Position numbers and translations under genes: made by a program. DNA of 64,000 nucleotides, taken from the NCBI GenBank assembly GCA_934486785.1, contig CAKSQK010000008.1, positions 36,556 to 100,555 of the forward strand, written 5' to 3'. This DNA comes from an uncultured Niabella sp. (GTDB taxonomy: Bacteria > Bacteroidota > Bacteroidia > Chitinophagales > Chitinophagaceae). Shown in pieces: positions 8,687 through 18,104 of the stretch. Every line of letters begins with the position of its first letter. Positions within the stretch are counted from its first letter, which is position 1. The notes below the pieces were generated by a model. The model was not told the origin of the DNA and ran no database searches. It saw only the letters and a program-made list of their open reading frames with translations.

Positions 8687-11600
8687 TTGTTTAAGCAAAT
8701 TATAAGTTTCATTTTATGGGCTGTATGGTGTTGCAGCAGCAATAGTATTGCGCAGCGCGTTCAATTTAGGAATTATACAGTCAACAATGGCTTACCCTCA
8801 AACACGGTTTGGAATATCATTCAGGATGACCAGGGTTTTATATGGTTGGGAACTAAAAATGGCTTAACAAAGTTCGATGGTATTCATTTTAAAAATTATC
8901 AGATAAGCGGACAGGGTTTATCGTTTATTCATTCCATTAGCAGGGTTGATGAAAATATTTATTGGATAGGAACTGAAAACGGGCTTTTCAGCCTTGACAT
9001 GACCACTGAGCAGTTTACGCCTGTGAGCGGGGTATCAAAAGATATTGTTTTCAGTATTCTTGTAGATAACAACAAGAACAAGTGGGTGGCTACCAGCCGT
9101 AACGGCGTTTATTTTTTCAACAACAATTCAGTTAAAAACTTTACGGCTACAAACAATTCTCAGGGCCTTTCTTCCAACCAGGTAAGGCGGCTGGCAGAAG
9201 ATGACGAGGGCAGAATTTGGATGGGAACCTTTGGAGAAGGAATTGATATTTATGATCCCCGCTCGGGATCTTTTTCGCGCTTAAAAAAAGGAATCAGCCC
9301 TTCAGACATTTCAGGTAATTATATACTCACGTTATACAAAGACCTTAGCGGCAATATATGGGTGGGAACTTTATCTGACGGTTTGAGCGTGTGGATTAAA
9401 AATGAGAATCGCTTTAAAGTATACAGACAGGGCACCAACTCCATTAACGATAATATTGTAAGGGCTGTGTACCAGCCCAACAAAAATGAAGTTTTTATTG
9501 GTACAGAATATGGACTGAATATTTTAAATATAACTACCAATACTTTTACTTACTACAACAAGAAAATTTACGACCCTTACAGCATCAGCGACAATTCGGT
9601 ATATACAATTTATGGGGATCGTGATGGCGGCATTTGGGTGGGTACTTTTTTTGGCGGCGTCAACTATTTTCATTCGCGCGCCTCTAATTTTGAATTGTTT
9701 TATTCTACCGGAGAGCAGAATTCGCTATCAGGCAATGCTGTAAGTTGTTTTCTTGAAGATAAACCGGGTTATTTTTGGGTGGGCACCGAAAATGGCGGCC
9801 TTAATTATTTTGATGCGAATAACAAAACTTTTGCCCGGTACCCGTTCAGGCCGGGCCAGGAAAAACTTTCACACTATAATATACATGCTTTATACAAAGA
9901 CAAAAAAGGCAGGCTGTGGATTGGCACCTTTACAGGTGGTTTAAATATTTATGACCCGTCAAACGGGTCTGTAGAAACGTATTCGCATGATCATGCCGAT
10001 CCTAATTCTCTCAGCAATAACAGCGTGTACGCCATTTATGAAGACAAGAAAGGTGTGATATGGGTGGGCACTGTAAAAGGTTTGAATATTTACAATGAGA
10101 CCACCGGTAATTTTACCCGCGTTACTGACCACGGGTTGGACAATAGTTGCATTTACGAATTGTATGAAGACAATGATAATAATTTTTGGATTGCGACATA
10201 TGAAAAGGGACTGATGGGTTTTAACCGTGTTACAGGCAAATGGGTAAAATACGGTCTAAACGGGGAGAACGGTATTTCTTCTAATAAAATCATTTCATTA
10301 TTAGACGATGGGAAAGGAAATCTTTGGCTGGGAACAGATGGCGGCGGGCTTTGCAGGTTCAACGTAAAACAGCAAAACTTTACAACGTTTGGTATGCAAC
10401 ACGGAATTCCCTCTATTGTTTATGGATTATTGGCAGATGATGCAGGAGATCTTTGGCTCTCTACAAATGATGGTATTGTGAAATTTTCTCCTTTAGACAA
10501 AAAGGTTTGGTCTTATACCAGCCATGATAATTTGCAGGGAAGGATGTTTAATTACAATGCCTACTATAAAGCTTCTGATGGAAAAATGTTTTTTGGCGGT
10601 ATCAATGGGTTTAATGCTTTCTTTCCGCAACAAATCAATACAAAGGCGTCCAATTCCAACATCGCAATCACAAACCTGAAATTATTTAATAAGGATGTTG
10701 GCATCACAGACAAAGATTCTCCGCTTGAACAACTGATCGGGTTTACAAAAAACATCACGTTAAAACACACCCAGGATGTAATCACTTTTGAATATGCCAC
10801 ACTCAATTATCACAACCCTTCAAAAATACGTTATGCGTTTATGATGGAAGGTTTTGAAGATGACTGGAATTATGTTAATAACCAGCGCAATGCCACCTAT
10901 ACCAATTTGCCTCCCGGCAATTATGTGTTTAAAGTAAAATCAACCGATTCATTTGGTAATTGGATAGATAAGCATGCCATTGTGCATATTACTGTGCGGC
11001 CACCATTTTACAGAACAACATTCGCTTACATTATATATCTTTTAGTAATTACATCAGGAGTGATTCTTTTCAGAAATGTGATGCGTAAAAGGCTGCGCCG
11101 CAAAAATCAAATAAGGCTGGAAAGGCTGGAAGTACAGAAGGAACACGAGTTCTACCAGCAAAAAATGGATTTCTTTACCACGATGGCACACGAACTCCGT
11201 ACGCCACTGTCTCTCATTATGGCGCCGCTGGAAAAACTACTGGCTACCGAAAAAGAACATGAAACCGTTAAGCAGTTGAACGTGATGGAAGACAATACCA
11301 ATCGTCTTCAAACACTCATTAACCAGTTGCTGGATTTCAGAAGAATTGAAAGCGATATTTATAACATACGAAAAGAAAAAATTGAACTGATCTCATTTAT
11401 CCAGTCGGTATATGCCCGGTTTACGCCTATTGCCAATCAAAAAAACATCAGGTTTGCGCTTGCTACAGATTTTGACCAGCTTGATATAGAAGCTGATCCC
11501 GAAGCGTTACAAAAGATATTGAACAACCTCCTGATCAACGCTTTTAAATTTGCCAAAACTACTGTACGCTTAAAAGTAAAAAAAACAACTGCTGAAGATA

Positions 11601-12703
11601 AAAAGCTGGTTTCTATCAGTGTTGTGGATGATGGCATTGGCATTCCGGATGAGCAACTGGATGATGTGTTCAAACCCTTCTTCAAAGTTAATTCACAAGG
11701 GCATAAAGCAAAAAATATTGGTGGCACAGGTATTGGTTTATCGCTGGCGAAAGCACTTGCGCACAAACATGAAGGCGAACTGACTGTGGAAAGCATACAG
11801 GAAGAGCAAACCACATTTACTTTTACGATGCCCTATCAGGAAAAACTCATTGCTAAGCAACGCAATCAATCTCATAAAGAAGGACCGCCTGCCAAAGCTG
11901 ATATATTGGTGGTGGAAGACAACCTGAATATGCTGGACTATCTTTCTTCGAGCCTGAAGGCAGAAGGTTATCATACCATTTGTGCCATTAATGGTGAGGA
12001 AGCGCTGCAGCTTTTGGAAAACAGTAATGCAGACATTATTATTTCTGATGTAATGATGCCTGAGATGGATGGCATCACTTTGTGCAGGCATGTTAAAACA
12101 AACATCAAATCAAGCCATATACCTGTGGTTCTTTTAACAGCAAAAAGCAATAGCGATACAGAAATAGAAGGCATTGAAAGCGGCGCAGATGCTTATATCA
12201 TGAAACCGTTTAAATTGAAGCAGCTTACCGCTACCATTAAAAACCTGCTTGATTCCAGAGTAAAGCTGAAAGAAAAATTTGGCGGGCAGCCGTTTACAGA
12301 TGCAAACATTCTTAGTACCAATACGCATGATAAAAACTTTATTGAACAGATCACAAAAATTATTGAAGACAGAATTGACGATTACCAGTTGTCTGTGGAA
12401 GAATTAAGCAAGGAGCTGTCCATGAGCCGTTCCACCCTGCATAAAAAACTAAAAGGCATATCCGGTTATGTGCCAAACGAGTTCATCCGGCTCATCCGTT
12501 TAAAAAATGCAGCAAAATTGCTTATTTCAGGCGATTATAATATTTCTGAGGTAGGATATAAAACAGGATTTAATTCACCTTCTTATTTTTCCAGGTGCTT
12601 CATTCAGCAGTTTAAATTAACACCATCCGAATTTGTTGAAAAATATAATTCTGTAAAGCCGGATGAAGTTTTTGATATTAAATTAAATGAAACCGATGTA
12701 TAA
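8687..12703 (+). CDS. Hybrid two-component system regulator (propeller sensor, histidine kinase, receiver, AraC HTH)
   Basis: This 1338-residue inner-membrane protein carries sensor, kinase, receiver and DNA-binding domain in one chain. After a signal-like N-terminus come about 14 two-component-propeller repeats (many WVGT/WIGT turns, residues about 20-680), a Y_Y_Y domain (about 700-765, ending LPPGNYVFKVK), a membrane segment near 775-795, and a HisKA box HELRTPL with His835. Then come an ATPase domain (N-box NNLLINAFKFA, DDGIGIP, GGTGIGLSLA), a receiver with Asp1121 in ISDVMMPEMDG, and a C-terminal AraC-type HTH. Such proteins bind a glycan fragment in the periplasm and switch on the neighbouring utilisation locus; control of the sulfatase operon is inferred. 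The start is TTG at 8687, because no ATG precedes the signal sequence. Confidence 0.95.
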   Translation: MFKQIISFILWAVWCCSSNSIAQRVQFRNYTVNNGLPSNTVWNIIQDDQGFIWLGTKNGLTKFDGIHFKNYQISGQGLSFIHSISRVDENIYWIGTENGLFSLDMTTEQFTPVSGVSKDIVFSILVDNNKNKWVATSRNGVYFFNNNSVKNFTATNNSQGLSSNQVRRLAEDDEGRIWMGTFGEGIDIYDPRSGSFSRLKKGISPSDISGNYILTLYKDLSGNIWVGTLSDGLSVWIKNENRFKVYRQGTNSINDNIVRAVYQPNKNEVFIGTEYGLNILNITTNTFTYYNKKIYDPYSISDNSVYTIYGDRDGGIWVGTFFGGVNYFHSRASNFELFYSTGEQNSLSGNAVSCFLEDKPGYFWVGTENGGLNYFDANNKTFARYPFRPGQEKLSHYNIHALYKDKKGRLWIGTFTGGLNIYDPSNGSVETYSHDHADPNSLSNNSVYAIYEDKKGVIWVGTVKGLNIYNETTGNFTRVTDHGLDNSCIYELYEDNDNNFWIATYEKGLMGFNRVTGKWVKYGLNGENGISSNKIISLLDDGKGNLWLGTDGGGLCRFNVKQQNFTTFGMQHGIPSIVYGLLADDAGDLWLSTNDGIVKFSPLDKKVWSYTSHDNLQGRMFNYNAYYKASDGKMFFGGINGFNAFFPQQINTKASNSNIAITNLKLFNKDVGITDKDSPLEQLIGFTKNITLKHTQDVITFEYATLNYHNPSKIRYAFMMEGFEDDWNYVNNQRNATYTNLPPGNYVFKVKSTDSFGNWIDKHAIVHITVRPPFYRTTFAYIIYLLVITSGVILFRNVMRKRLRRKNQIRLERLEVQKEHEFYQQKMDFFTTMAHELRTPLSLIMAPLEKLLATEKEHETVKQLNVMEDNTNRLQTLINQLLDFRRIESDIYNIRKEKIELISFIQSVYARFTPIANQKNIRFALATDFDQLDIEADPEALQKILNNLLINAFKFAKTTVRLKVKKTTAEDKKLVSISVVDDGIGIPDEQLDDVFKPFFKVNSQGHKAKNIGGTGIGLSLAKALAHKHEGELTVESIQEEQTTFTFTMPYQEKLIAKQRNQSHKEGPPAKADILVVEDNLNMLDYLSSSLKAEGYHTICAINGEEALQLLENSNADIIISDVMMPEMDGITLCRHVKTNIKSSHIPVVLLTAKSNSDTEIEGIESGADAYIMKPFKLKQLTATIKNLLDSRVKLKEKFGGQPFTDANILSTNTHDKNFIEQITKIIEDRIDDYQLSVEELSKELSMSRSTLHKKLKGISGYVPNEFIRLIRLKNAAKLLISGDYNISEVGYKTGFNSPSYFSRCFIQQFKLTPSEFVEKYNSVKPDEVFDIKLNETDV

Positions 12704-14111
12704 AATATTCTTATTCCTGATAGCACTTCTTACCGCCAATGCTGTTCACGCGCAAAACCCGTCAAAGCCTAACATTATTATTATTGTGGCTGATGACCTT
12801 GGCTGGGGCGACGTGGGTTTTAATAACAGCGAAATCAAAACGCCAAATCTCGATCGGCTTTCGCAGGAAGGTGTGGTACTCAACCGGTATTATGTTACGC
12901 CCATCTGCTCGCCAACGCGTGCCGGATTAATGACGGGCCGCTATCCTAACAGGTTTGGCCTGCGCCAGAATGTAATTGCACCATGGCTGAATTTTGGCGT
13001 GGATACGACCGAGGAATTTCTTCCCCAATTATTAGCCAAAGCGGGGTATAAAAACAGGGCTGCTATTGGCAAATGGCACCTGGGTCATGCAAAAAGAGCT
13101 TATTTACCTTTGAACCGTGGCTTTACGCATTTTTATGGACACTATAACGGCGCTATAGATTTTTTTACACAGGAAAGAGAAGGAGAGCGAGACTGGCATA
13201 ACGACTGGGAAACTTCTTTTGACAAAGGTTACGCAACAGACCTGATTACAAATGAAACGCTGAAATGTATCAGGGCATATAAAAATGATGGTCCTTTCTT
13301 TTTATACATCGCATATAATGCGCCGCACTCGCCCTTACAGGCAAAAGAAAGTGATTTAAACAAATATGGATATGATGCTTCAAAACCAAAGTTTGGCAGT
13401 GCCGGTGCCGCTAATAGTGCAGCATTGAATGGAAGGGGAAATACCAAACGACAGACCTATGCAGCCATGGTTACCTCAATGGATGAGGGCATTGGAAAAA
13501 TTTTAAATACATTGAAGCAGGAGGGGCTGGAAGAAAATACGCTTATTCTTTTTCACAGCGATAACGGCGCAGAAACAGAACAGGGTGGAAGCAGCGGAAC
13601 GTTGCGCGGACGAAAATTTCAGGAGTGGGATGGAGGCGTAAGAGCGCCGGCTGTTATAAAATGGCCTAAAGGCTTTGAAGGCGGTAAAAGCCTGGATCAG
13701 TTGACAGGTTATATTGACGTGGCCCCAACAATTTATGAAATAACAGGCCTGCAATCAAAACCTGCTAAAAAATACGATGGTATCAGTATCTTGCCGGCAT
13801 TAAAAAATACACAGCAAAATATTGAAAGGTCAATTTATTTGGGCTACGGCAGTATCATAAGGGATGAATGGAAGCTGGTAAAAGCCAATTCAGGCAATTC
13901 CAAAATGGAATTGGAGGAAGATATGTTGTTCAATATTAAAAACGACCCAGGTGAAACAAAAAATGTAAAAAGCAGCAACCCTGTCGTTTACCGCGCTTTG
14001 ATTGAAGAGGTGAAGCAATACGATACGATACAATCGGCATTAACAGTACCGCCGTTTGGCGAGGGGCGCAAAACATTTAAAGCACCAAAAAACTGGGACA
14101 TTAAAGAGTAA
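12687..14111 (+). CDS. Family S1 sulfatase, exported
   Basis: This sulfatase of 474 residues has a cleavable signal peptide ending NAVHAQ. The canonical signature CSPTR (Cys74 from the first ATG) sits in ITPICSPTR-like context, with VADDLGWGDVG, IGKWHLGH and HSDNGAE completing the metal and sulfate site. The gene overlaps the end of the hybrid regulator: ATG at 12687 gives 17 bases of overlap and the alternative ATG at 12696 gives 8. The second choice starts directly at the signal peptide (MYKIFLFLIALL). The overlap suggests translational coupling of a regulator and an enzyme gene, so the locus continues past the regulator. Substrate unknown. Confidence 0.93.
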   Translation: MKPMYKIFLFLIALLTANAVHAQNPSKPNIIIIVADDLGWGDVGFNNSEIKTPNLDRLSQEGVVLNRYYVTPICSPTRAGLMTGRYPNRFGLRQNVIAPWLNFGVDTTEEFLPQLLAKAGYKNRAAIGKWHLGHAKRAYLPLNRGFTHFYGHYNGAIDFFTQEREGERDWHNDWETSFDKGYATDLITNETLKCIRAYKNDGPFFLYIAYNAPHSPLQAKESDLNKYGYDASKPKFGSAGAANSAALNGRGNTKRQTYAAMVTSMDEGIGKILNTLKQEGLEENTLILFHSDNGAETEQGGSSGTLRGRKFQEWDGGVRAPAVIKWPKGFEGGKSLDQLTGYIDVAPTIYEITGLQSKPAKKYDGISILPALKNTQQNIERSIYLGYGSIIRDEWKLVKANSGNSKMELEEDMLFNIKNDPGETKNVKSSNPVVYRALIEEVKQYDTIQSALTVPPFGEGRKTFKAPKNWDIKE

Positions 14112-14118
14112 ATAAAAT

Positions 14119-15222
14119 ATGAAATTAGTTGTACTTGTTTTAGCAGCCCTGCTTAGCCAAAGCGTTTCAGCACAGGTTCCAAAATTGCCTGATGCCAAAA
14201 ATTTTGACACCGTGGTAAAAGGGAAAAAAATATCCCTGTATTATATTCAAAATAAAAACGGTTATAAAGCCGCCATTACCAACCTCGGTGGAAAAATGGC
14301 AGGGTTTATTGTAAAAGACAAAAAAGGCAACTGGGTAGATGTTGTACCGGGATATGACCGCGTCAAGCCTTATTTTGCTGATAAATCTGCCGGCGCTATT
14401 GTTGGGCGTTTTGCCAACCGCATTGCAAAGGGCAGGTTTACCCTGGATGGTAAAGAATACCAGTTGCCGGTTAACAATGGCGAAAATACGCTTCACGGCG
14501 GGCCAATGGGTTTTTACGCGCAGGTATGGGAAGCCAAACAACTGGATGCATCAGCGCTTCAGCTTAATTATTTTTCCAAACATGGGGAAGAAGGTTTCCC
14601 TGGCAACCTGAATGTAAAAGTGGTATACCGGTTAACAGATAAAAATGAATTGGTGATTACTTATGAAGCCACAACAGATCAGCGGACACACATTAACCTT
14701 ACCAACCACAATTACTGGAATTTGAATGGCGAAGGCGACGGGCTGATTGATGATCACCGGTTGCAAATATTTGCTTCAAAGTACACACCTGTCAATAAAA
14801 ACCTCATTCCTACCGGCATAGCGCCCGTAAAAAATACGCCGTTCAATTTTTTAAAAATGCGCACCATAAAAGACAGCCTGCAATCAGGCCATGAGCAATT
14901 ACTTTTTGCCAATGGATATGACCACAATTTTGTATTGGACAAGGGGCTGACTAAAAAGCCGCAACTGGCTGCTATTGCGGTGGGCGACAAATCCGGCATT
15001 GTTTTAAAAGTGTATACTACCGAGCCGGGCATCCAGTTTTATGGCGGCAATTTTATGACGGGTAAAAACACATGGAAAAACGGAACTAAAAATGATTTTC
15101 GCACGGCGCTGGCTTTGGAAACACAGCATTTTCCTGACTCGCCTAACCAGCCGCAGTTTCCATCTACAGTGCTGAACCCCGGCAAAGTGTTTACCTCTAC
15201 CACCATTTATAAAGTAGAATAA
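14119..15222 (+). CDS. Exported aldose 1-epimerase (mutarotase)
   Basis: This is a 367-residue aldose 1-epimerase that interconverts alpha and beta anomers of aldoses such as galactose. A signal peptide (to about residue 19, SVSAQ) sends it to the periplasm, unlike the cytoplasmic paralogue at 46376-47407. Family residues seen are GRFANRIAKGRF, HGGPMGF, the catalytic-His region LTNHNYWNLNG and the catalytic-Glu region ALETQHFPDSPNQ. It starts 7 bases after the last sulfatase of the run and so belongs to the same operon. Mutarotase activity at this place suggests that the glycan releases galactose or a similar aldose (inference). Confidence 0.93.
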   Translation: MKLVVLVLAALLSQSVSAQVPKLPDAKNFDTVVKGKKISLYYIQNKNGYKAAITNLGGKMAGFIVKDKKGNWVDVVPGYDRVKPYFADKSAGAIVGRFANRIAKGRFTLDGKEYQLPVNNGENTLHGGPMGFYAQVWEAKQLDASALQLNYFSKHGEEGFPGNLNVKVVYRLTDKNELVITYEATTDQRTHINLTNHNYWNLNGEGDGLIDDHRLQIFASKYTPVNKNLIPTGIAPVKNTPFNFLKMRTIKDSLQSGHEQLLFANGYDHNFVLDKGLTKKPQLAAIAVGDKSGIVLKVYTTEPGIQFYGGNFMTGKNTWKNGTKNDFRTALALETQHFPDSPNQPQFPSTVLNPGKVFTSTTIYKVE

Positions 15223-15233
15223 ACGGCACCAGG

Positions 15234-16397
15234 TTATTTACAATTTTCCCTGATGGTTTCATAGGCTGCTTTGTAGCCCAGCTCGCCGGCTTTTGAAAGA
15301 TCCAGGCAGCCGCCCTCTTTATCGCCGTTAAATATTTTGGCAGAACCCCTGTTAAAATAAGCTTGCGGCAGTGTGGCCTTGTCGTTATGTTTGATCAGCG
15401 CATCCATTTCAGTTATTACCTGCGAATATTTTTTCTGCTGTAGCAGAAGGTTGCCGTATCGAAGCAGCACTTCGCTGTAGTTAACGGACTCATCTAAAAC
15501 CGGCGCCCGCGCCAGGTAAGCATAATCATTTGCAGCGCCGTAACTGTCGCCCAGCTTTTCTTTGGCAAGCGCCCTCAGGTAATAGGCTTCTGCGGCTGAG
15601 TCTGTTTCAATGGCTTTCGTCAGTTCTGCAACAGCGCCCGCATAATCGCCTTTGTTATATTTTTGTTTGCCATTTAAAAGAAGTGAATGGCCTGCAGGTT
15701 TTCCGGTTTTTGTAACGGCTTGTTGAGGGCTTACGGTTTTTGCTGCATCGCTTACGCTTGCTGGCTTTGCGGATGATGGCAGGGCAACAGTTGCCGCAGC
15801 GCCGCCTTCCTCAGTTGTTTTGTGTGCTTTGTAAGTACCGTCTGATACTTCTTCCAGCGTTTTATCAATAACCAAACGCGCTGTTTCTGGCGCTACGTCA
15901 GATGCGATCCTGAGCAGCTTTCTTCCCTGTTTGAAGTCTTCCAGCTCCAGCAGCGAAAGTCCTTTAAACATACTGGTCCTGTAATCGTTGCTCACCAGGC
16001 GGTCAATCTGGTCGCACAAAGAGATGCAGCGCTCATAATCGCCTACCAGGTACAGTTGTTTCACCTTTTCAAATTCTTGTGTAAACGCCATTTCCTCTAC
16101 GGTGTAACTCATATTTTTCAGGGCGTTGAAAATATCATAATAATCTTTCAGGTAATCTTTTTCGGTAATGTCAGTCCTGTTTTTTACGGCAGTTTCAAAA
16201 CCATATGCATAACCGGTTCTATAGCTGCCCGATTTTGTTTTGATCTTTGGAACATCAACCCTGCAGGGTTCTGCATTAAAACAATAACCATTGATGTAGC
16301 CGGTGCGGTAGCCTCTTTCATAATTGCTTTGCGAAAGTGCAGGCAGGGTGGTAATCAGCAGGATGAACGGTAATAAGGCAAGTCTGTATTTTATCAT
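15234..16397 (-). CDS. Exported tetratricopeptide-repeat protein
   Basis: This 387-residue protein has a signal peptide (to about residue 22, LPALSQ). A region with two GYRTGY/GYAYGF motifs is followed by TPR-like helices, a low-complexity Ala/Ser/Pro/Thr linker near residues 200-240, and three or four clear TPR units (for example YNKGDYAGAVAELTKAIE). The C-terminus GCLDLSKAGELGYKAAYE followed by IRENC is a cap common in Bacteroidota TPR proteins. No enzyme motif is seen, so it is probably a protein-protein interaction scaffold. It is convergent with the mutarotase gene (11 bases apart) and diverges from the trp leader, so it is not part of either operon. Confidence 0.85.
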   Translation of the reverse strand: MIKYRLALLPFILLITTLPALSQSNYERGYRTGYINGYCFNAEPCRVDVPKIKTKSGSYRTGYAYGFETAVKNRTDITEKDYLKDYYDIFNALKNMSYTVEEMAFTQEFEKVKQLYLVGDYERCISLCDQIDRLVSNDYRTSMFKGLSLLELEDFKQGRKLLRIASDVAPETARLVIDKTLEEVSDGTYKAHKTTEEGGAAATVALPSSAKPASVSDAAKTVSPQQAVTKTGKPAGHSLLLNGKQKYNKGDYAGAVAELTKAIETDSAAEAYYLRALAKEKLGDSYGAANDYAYLARAPVLDESVNYSEVLLRYGNLLLQQKKYSQVITEMDALIKHNDKATLPQAYFNRGSAKIFNGDKEGGCLDLSKAGELGYKAAYETIRENCK

Positions 16398-16464
16398 CTG
16401 ATCGTTTTGTACAAAAATATAACTTTTAAAACCGATTGTTCCGGCAGGTATTTTGCAAAAAATT

Positions 16465-16495
16465 TTTGTTCACATTCTTTTCAACTATATATTTG
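16465..16495 (+). promoter_or_regulatory. Promoter of the trp leader and operon
   Basis: TTTG at 16465-16468 is followed after exactly 19 bases by TATATTTG at 16488-16495. This is a full match to the Bacteroidota primary-sigma consensus TTTG-N19-TAnnTTTG. The predicted transcript start falls about five to seven bases later, at or next to the leader-peptide ATG at 16501, so the leader mRNA may be leaderless or nearly so. Confidence 0.75.
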
Positions 16496-16500
16496 CTGAA

Positions 16501-16554
16501 ATGAAATTGAATTGCAATAACTTTTGGTGGTGGCACATAACTCTTCAGGGGTAG
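16501..16554 (+). CDS. trpL: trp operon leader peptide with three consecutive Trp codons
   Basis: This is a 17-codon reading frame, MKLNCNNFWWWHITLQG, ending in TAG. Three adjacent TGG codons are very unlikely by chance in so short a frame, and it lies between the operon promoter and an intrinsic terminator just before trpE. In ribosome-mediated attenuation, stalling at Trp codons when charged tRNA-Trp is scarce lets an antiterminator form. Here the stop codon overlaps a GGGGT run (16548-16552) that can pair with ACCCC (16594-16598) in the 5' arm of the terminator. A ribosome that reaches the stop would cover the run and allow termination. The peptide itself is expected to have no other role. 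The pairing was judged by eye, not by energy folding. Confidence 0.85.
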   Translation: MKLNCNNFWWWHITLQG

Positions 16555-16592
16555 GTGATGCTATGATCATTAAGTTGAGAAATATATTCCAG

Positions 16593-16618
16593 AACCCCGG
16601 TAAATACCGGGGTTTTTT
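16593..16618 (+). terminator. Attenuator terminator of the trp operon
   Basis: A perfect nine-base stem AACCCCGGT (16593-16601) and ACCGGGGTT (16606-16614) with an AAAT loop is followed by a run of T to 16618. It lies 15 bases before the trpE ATG and after the promoter and leader peptide, which is the position of an attenuator and not of an operon end. Confidence 0.9.
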
Positions 16619-16632
16619 GTTAAAAAGCAAAC

Positions 16633-18051
16633 ATGCAAAAAATAAAAATTGTTACAACCGTAAAGTCTATGCTGGCAGATGTGTTTACGCCTGTAGGCAT
16701 TTACCTGCGGCTGCGCGACAGGTTCAGGGATACCATTTTGCTGGAAAGCACCGATAATCATGCTGCAGAAAACAGTTGGAGCTTTATTGGTGTCAATGCA
16801 ATTGGTGGTGTTGAAATTTCTGCAGGCGATGCCATTGACCTGAAGTTGCCGGGGCAAACCGCACAACAGATTGAGCTTAACAAACAGCAAAAAGTGGTGG
16901 ATGTGCTGAATAATTTCATGCAGCAGTTTGAAGTGACGCCAGCGGCTGAAAAAGAAGCCCGATATGCCCAGGGGTTGTATGGCTACACTACATACGATGC
17001 CATCCGTTTTTTTGAAACCATACCGGCAGCTCATTTTAAAAATACAGCCGGCGATATACCGCTGATGCGTTACCGGTTATACCAGTACGTCATCTGCATC
17101 AATCATTTTAAAGATGAATTGTTCATATGTGAAAATCATATTGAAGGAACGCCTTCCGAGGCAGATGTGCTGCTCTCGCTGATCCGCGGCAAAGACGTGC
17201 CGGTGTATCCTTTTCAGGCTGTTGGCAGCGAAAGCTCAAACATGACGGATGAAGATTATCGGCAAATGGTGGCGCGGGGTATTGCACACTGCCACCGCGG
17301 AGATGTATTCCAGATCGTGCTGAGCCGCCGGTTCTCACAAAAATTTACAGGTGATGAACTGAACGTGTACCGCGCGTTGCGCAACATCAATCCTTCGCCT
17401 TACCTTTTTTATTTTGATTATGGCGATTACAAGTTAATGGGCTCTTCACCCGAATCACAACTGATCATTCACAACGGGAAAGCCATTGTGCACCCTATTG
17501 CCGGAACTGTTAAACGCACCGGCGATGAAAAGTTAGATGCGCAGGAAACCATTCGCCTGCAAAATGATCCCAAAGAAAATGCAGAGCACGTGATGCTGGT
17601 AGACCTGGCCAGGAACGACCTCAGCCGCGGCTGTACCAATGTGAAGGTGAGCCATTTTAGGGAAACACATTTTTACTCGCACGTCATTCACCTGGTAAGC
17701 GAGGTTACCGGCGATGTGGCGCCAGGCGCCAACCCGTTTGAACTGTTTGGCAAAACCTTTCCTGCAGGCACTTTGAGCGGTGCGCCTAAGATAAGGGCAA
17801 TGGAGATCATCAGCGGACTGGAACCCACGGCACGCAGCTTTTACGGAGGCGCGGTGGGCTTTATGGGCTTTGACGGAAGCTGCAACCAGGCCATCATCAT
17901 CCGCAGTTTTTTAAGCCGTAACAACACGCTCATTTCGCAGGCCGGCGCCGGTGTAGTGGCCGCCAGCCAGCCCGAAAGTGAACTGCAGGAAGTGAACAAT
18001 AAACTTGGCGCGTTAAAAAAGGCCATCATAGCGGCCGAGCAGATTCAATAA
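16633..18051 (+). CDS. trpE: Anthranilate synthase component I
   Basis: This 472-residue cytoplasmic enzyme makes anthranilate from chorismate with ammonia delivered by TrpG, the first step of tryptophan synthesis. Seen are the LLEST element of the tryptophan feedback site near the N-terminus, HPIAGTVKRTGDEKLD, the conserved LVDLARNDLSRG and FPAGTLSGAPKIRAME segments, and GGAVGFMGFDG near the end. The N-terminal feedback site and the upstream attenuator indicate both allosteric and transcriptional control by tryptophan. It is the first gene of the operon trpE-G-D-C-F. Confidence 0.97.
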   Translation: MQKIKIVTTVKSMLADVFTPVGIYLRLRDRFRDTILLESTDNHAAENSWSFIGVNAIGGVEISAGDAIDLKLPGQTAQQIELNKQQKVVDVLNNFMQQFEVTPAAEKEARYAQGLYGYTTYDAIRFFETIPAAHFKNTAGDIPLMRYRLYQYVICINHFKDELFICENHIEGTPSEADVLLSLIRGKDVPVYPFQAVGSESSNMTDEDYRQMVARGIAHCHRGDVFQIVLSRRFSQKFTGDELNVYRALRNINPSPYLFYFDYGDYKLMGSSPESQLIIHNGKAIVHPIAGTVKRTGDEKLDAQETIRLQNDPKENAEHVMLVDLARNDLSRGCTNVKVSHFRETHFYSHVIHLVSEVTGDVAPGANPFELFGKTFPAGTLSGAPKIRAMEIISGLEPTARSFYGGAVGFMGFDGSCNQAIIIRSFLSRNNTLISQAGAGVVAASQPESELQEVNNKLGALKKAIIAAEQIQ

Positions 18052-18104
18052 TTTTTTTGTGCCTAAGCGGTAGCACTATTTATTATGCTAAACAGTTAAT
18101 AAAA

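Noticed and set aside
8687..12703. A separate response regulator inside the regulator gene
   Set aside because: The receiver and AraC domain are in one unbroken frame with the kinase.
18057..18104. Upstream extension of trpG
   Set aside because: The extra residues do not resemble TrpG, and the ATG at 18105 gives the family start.
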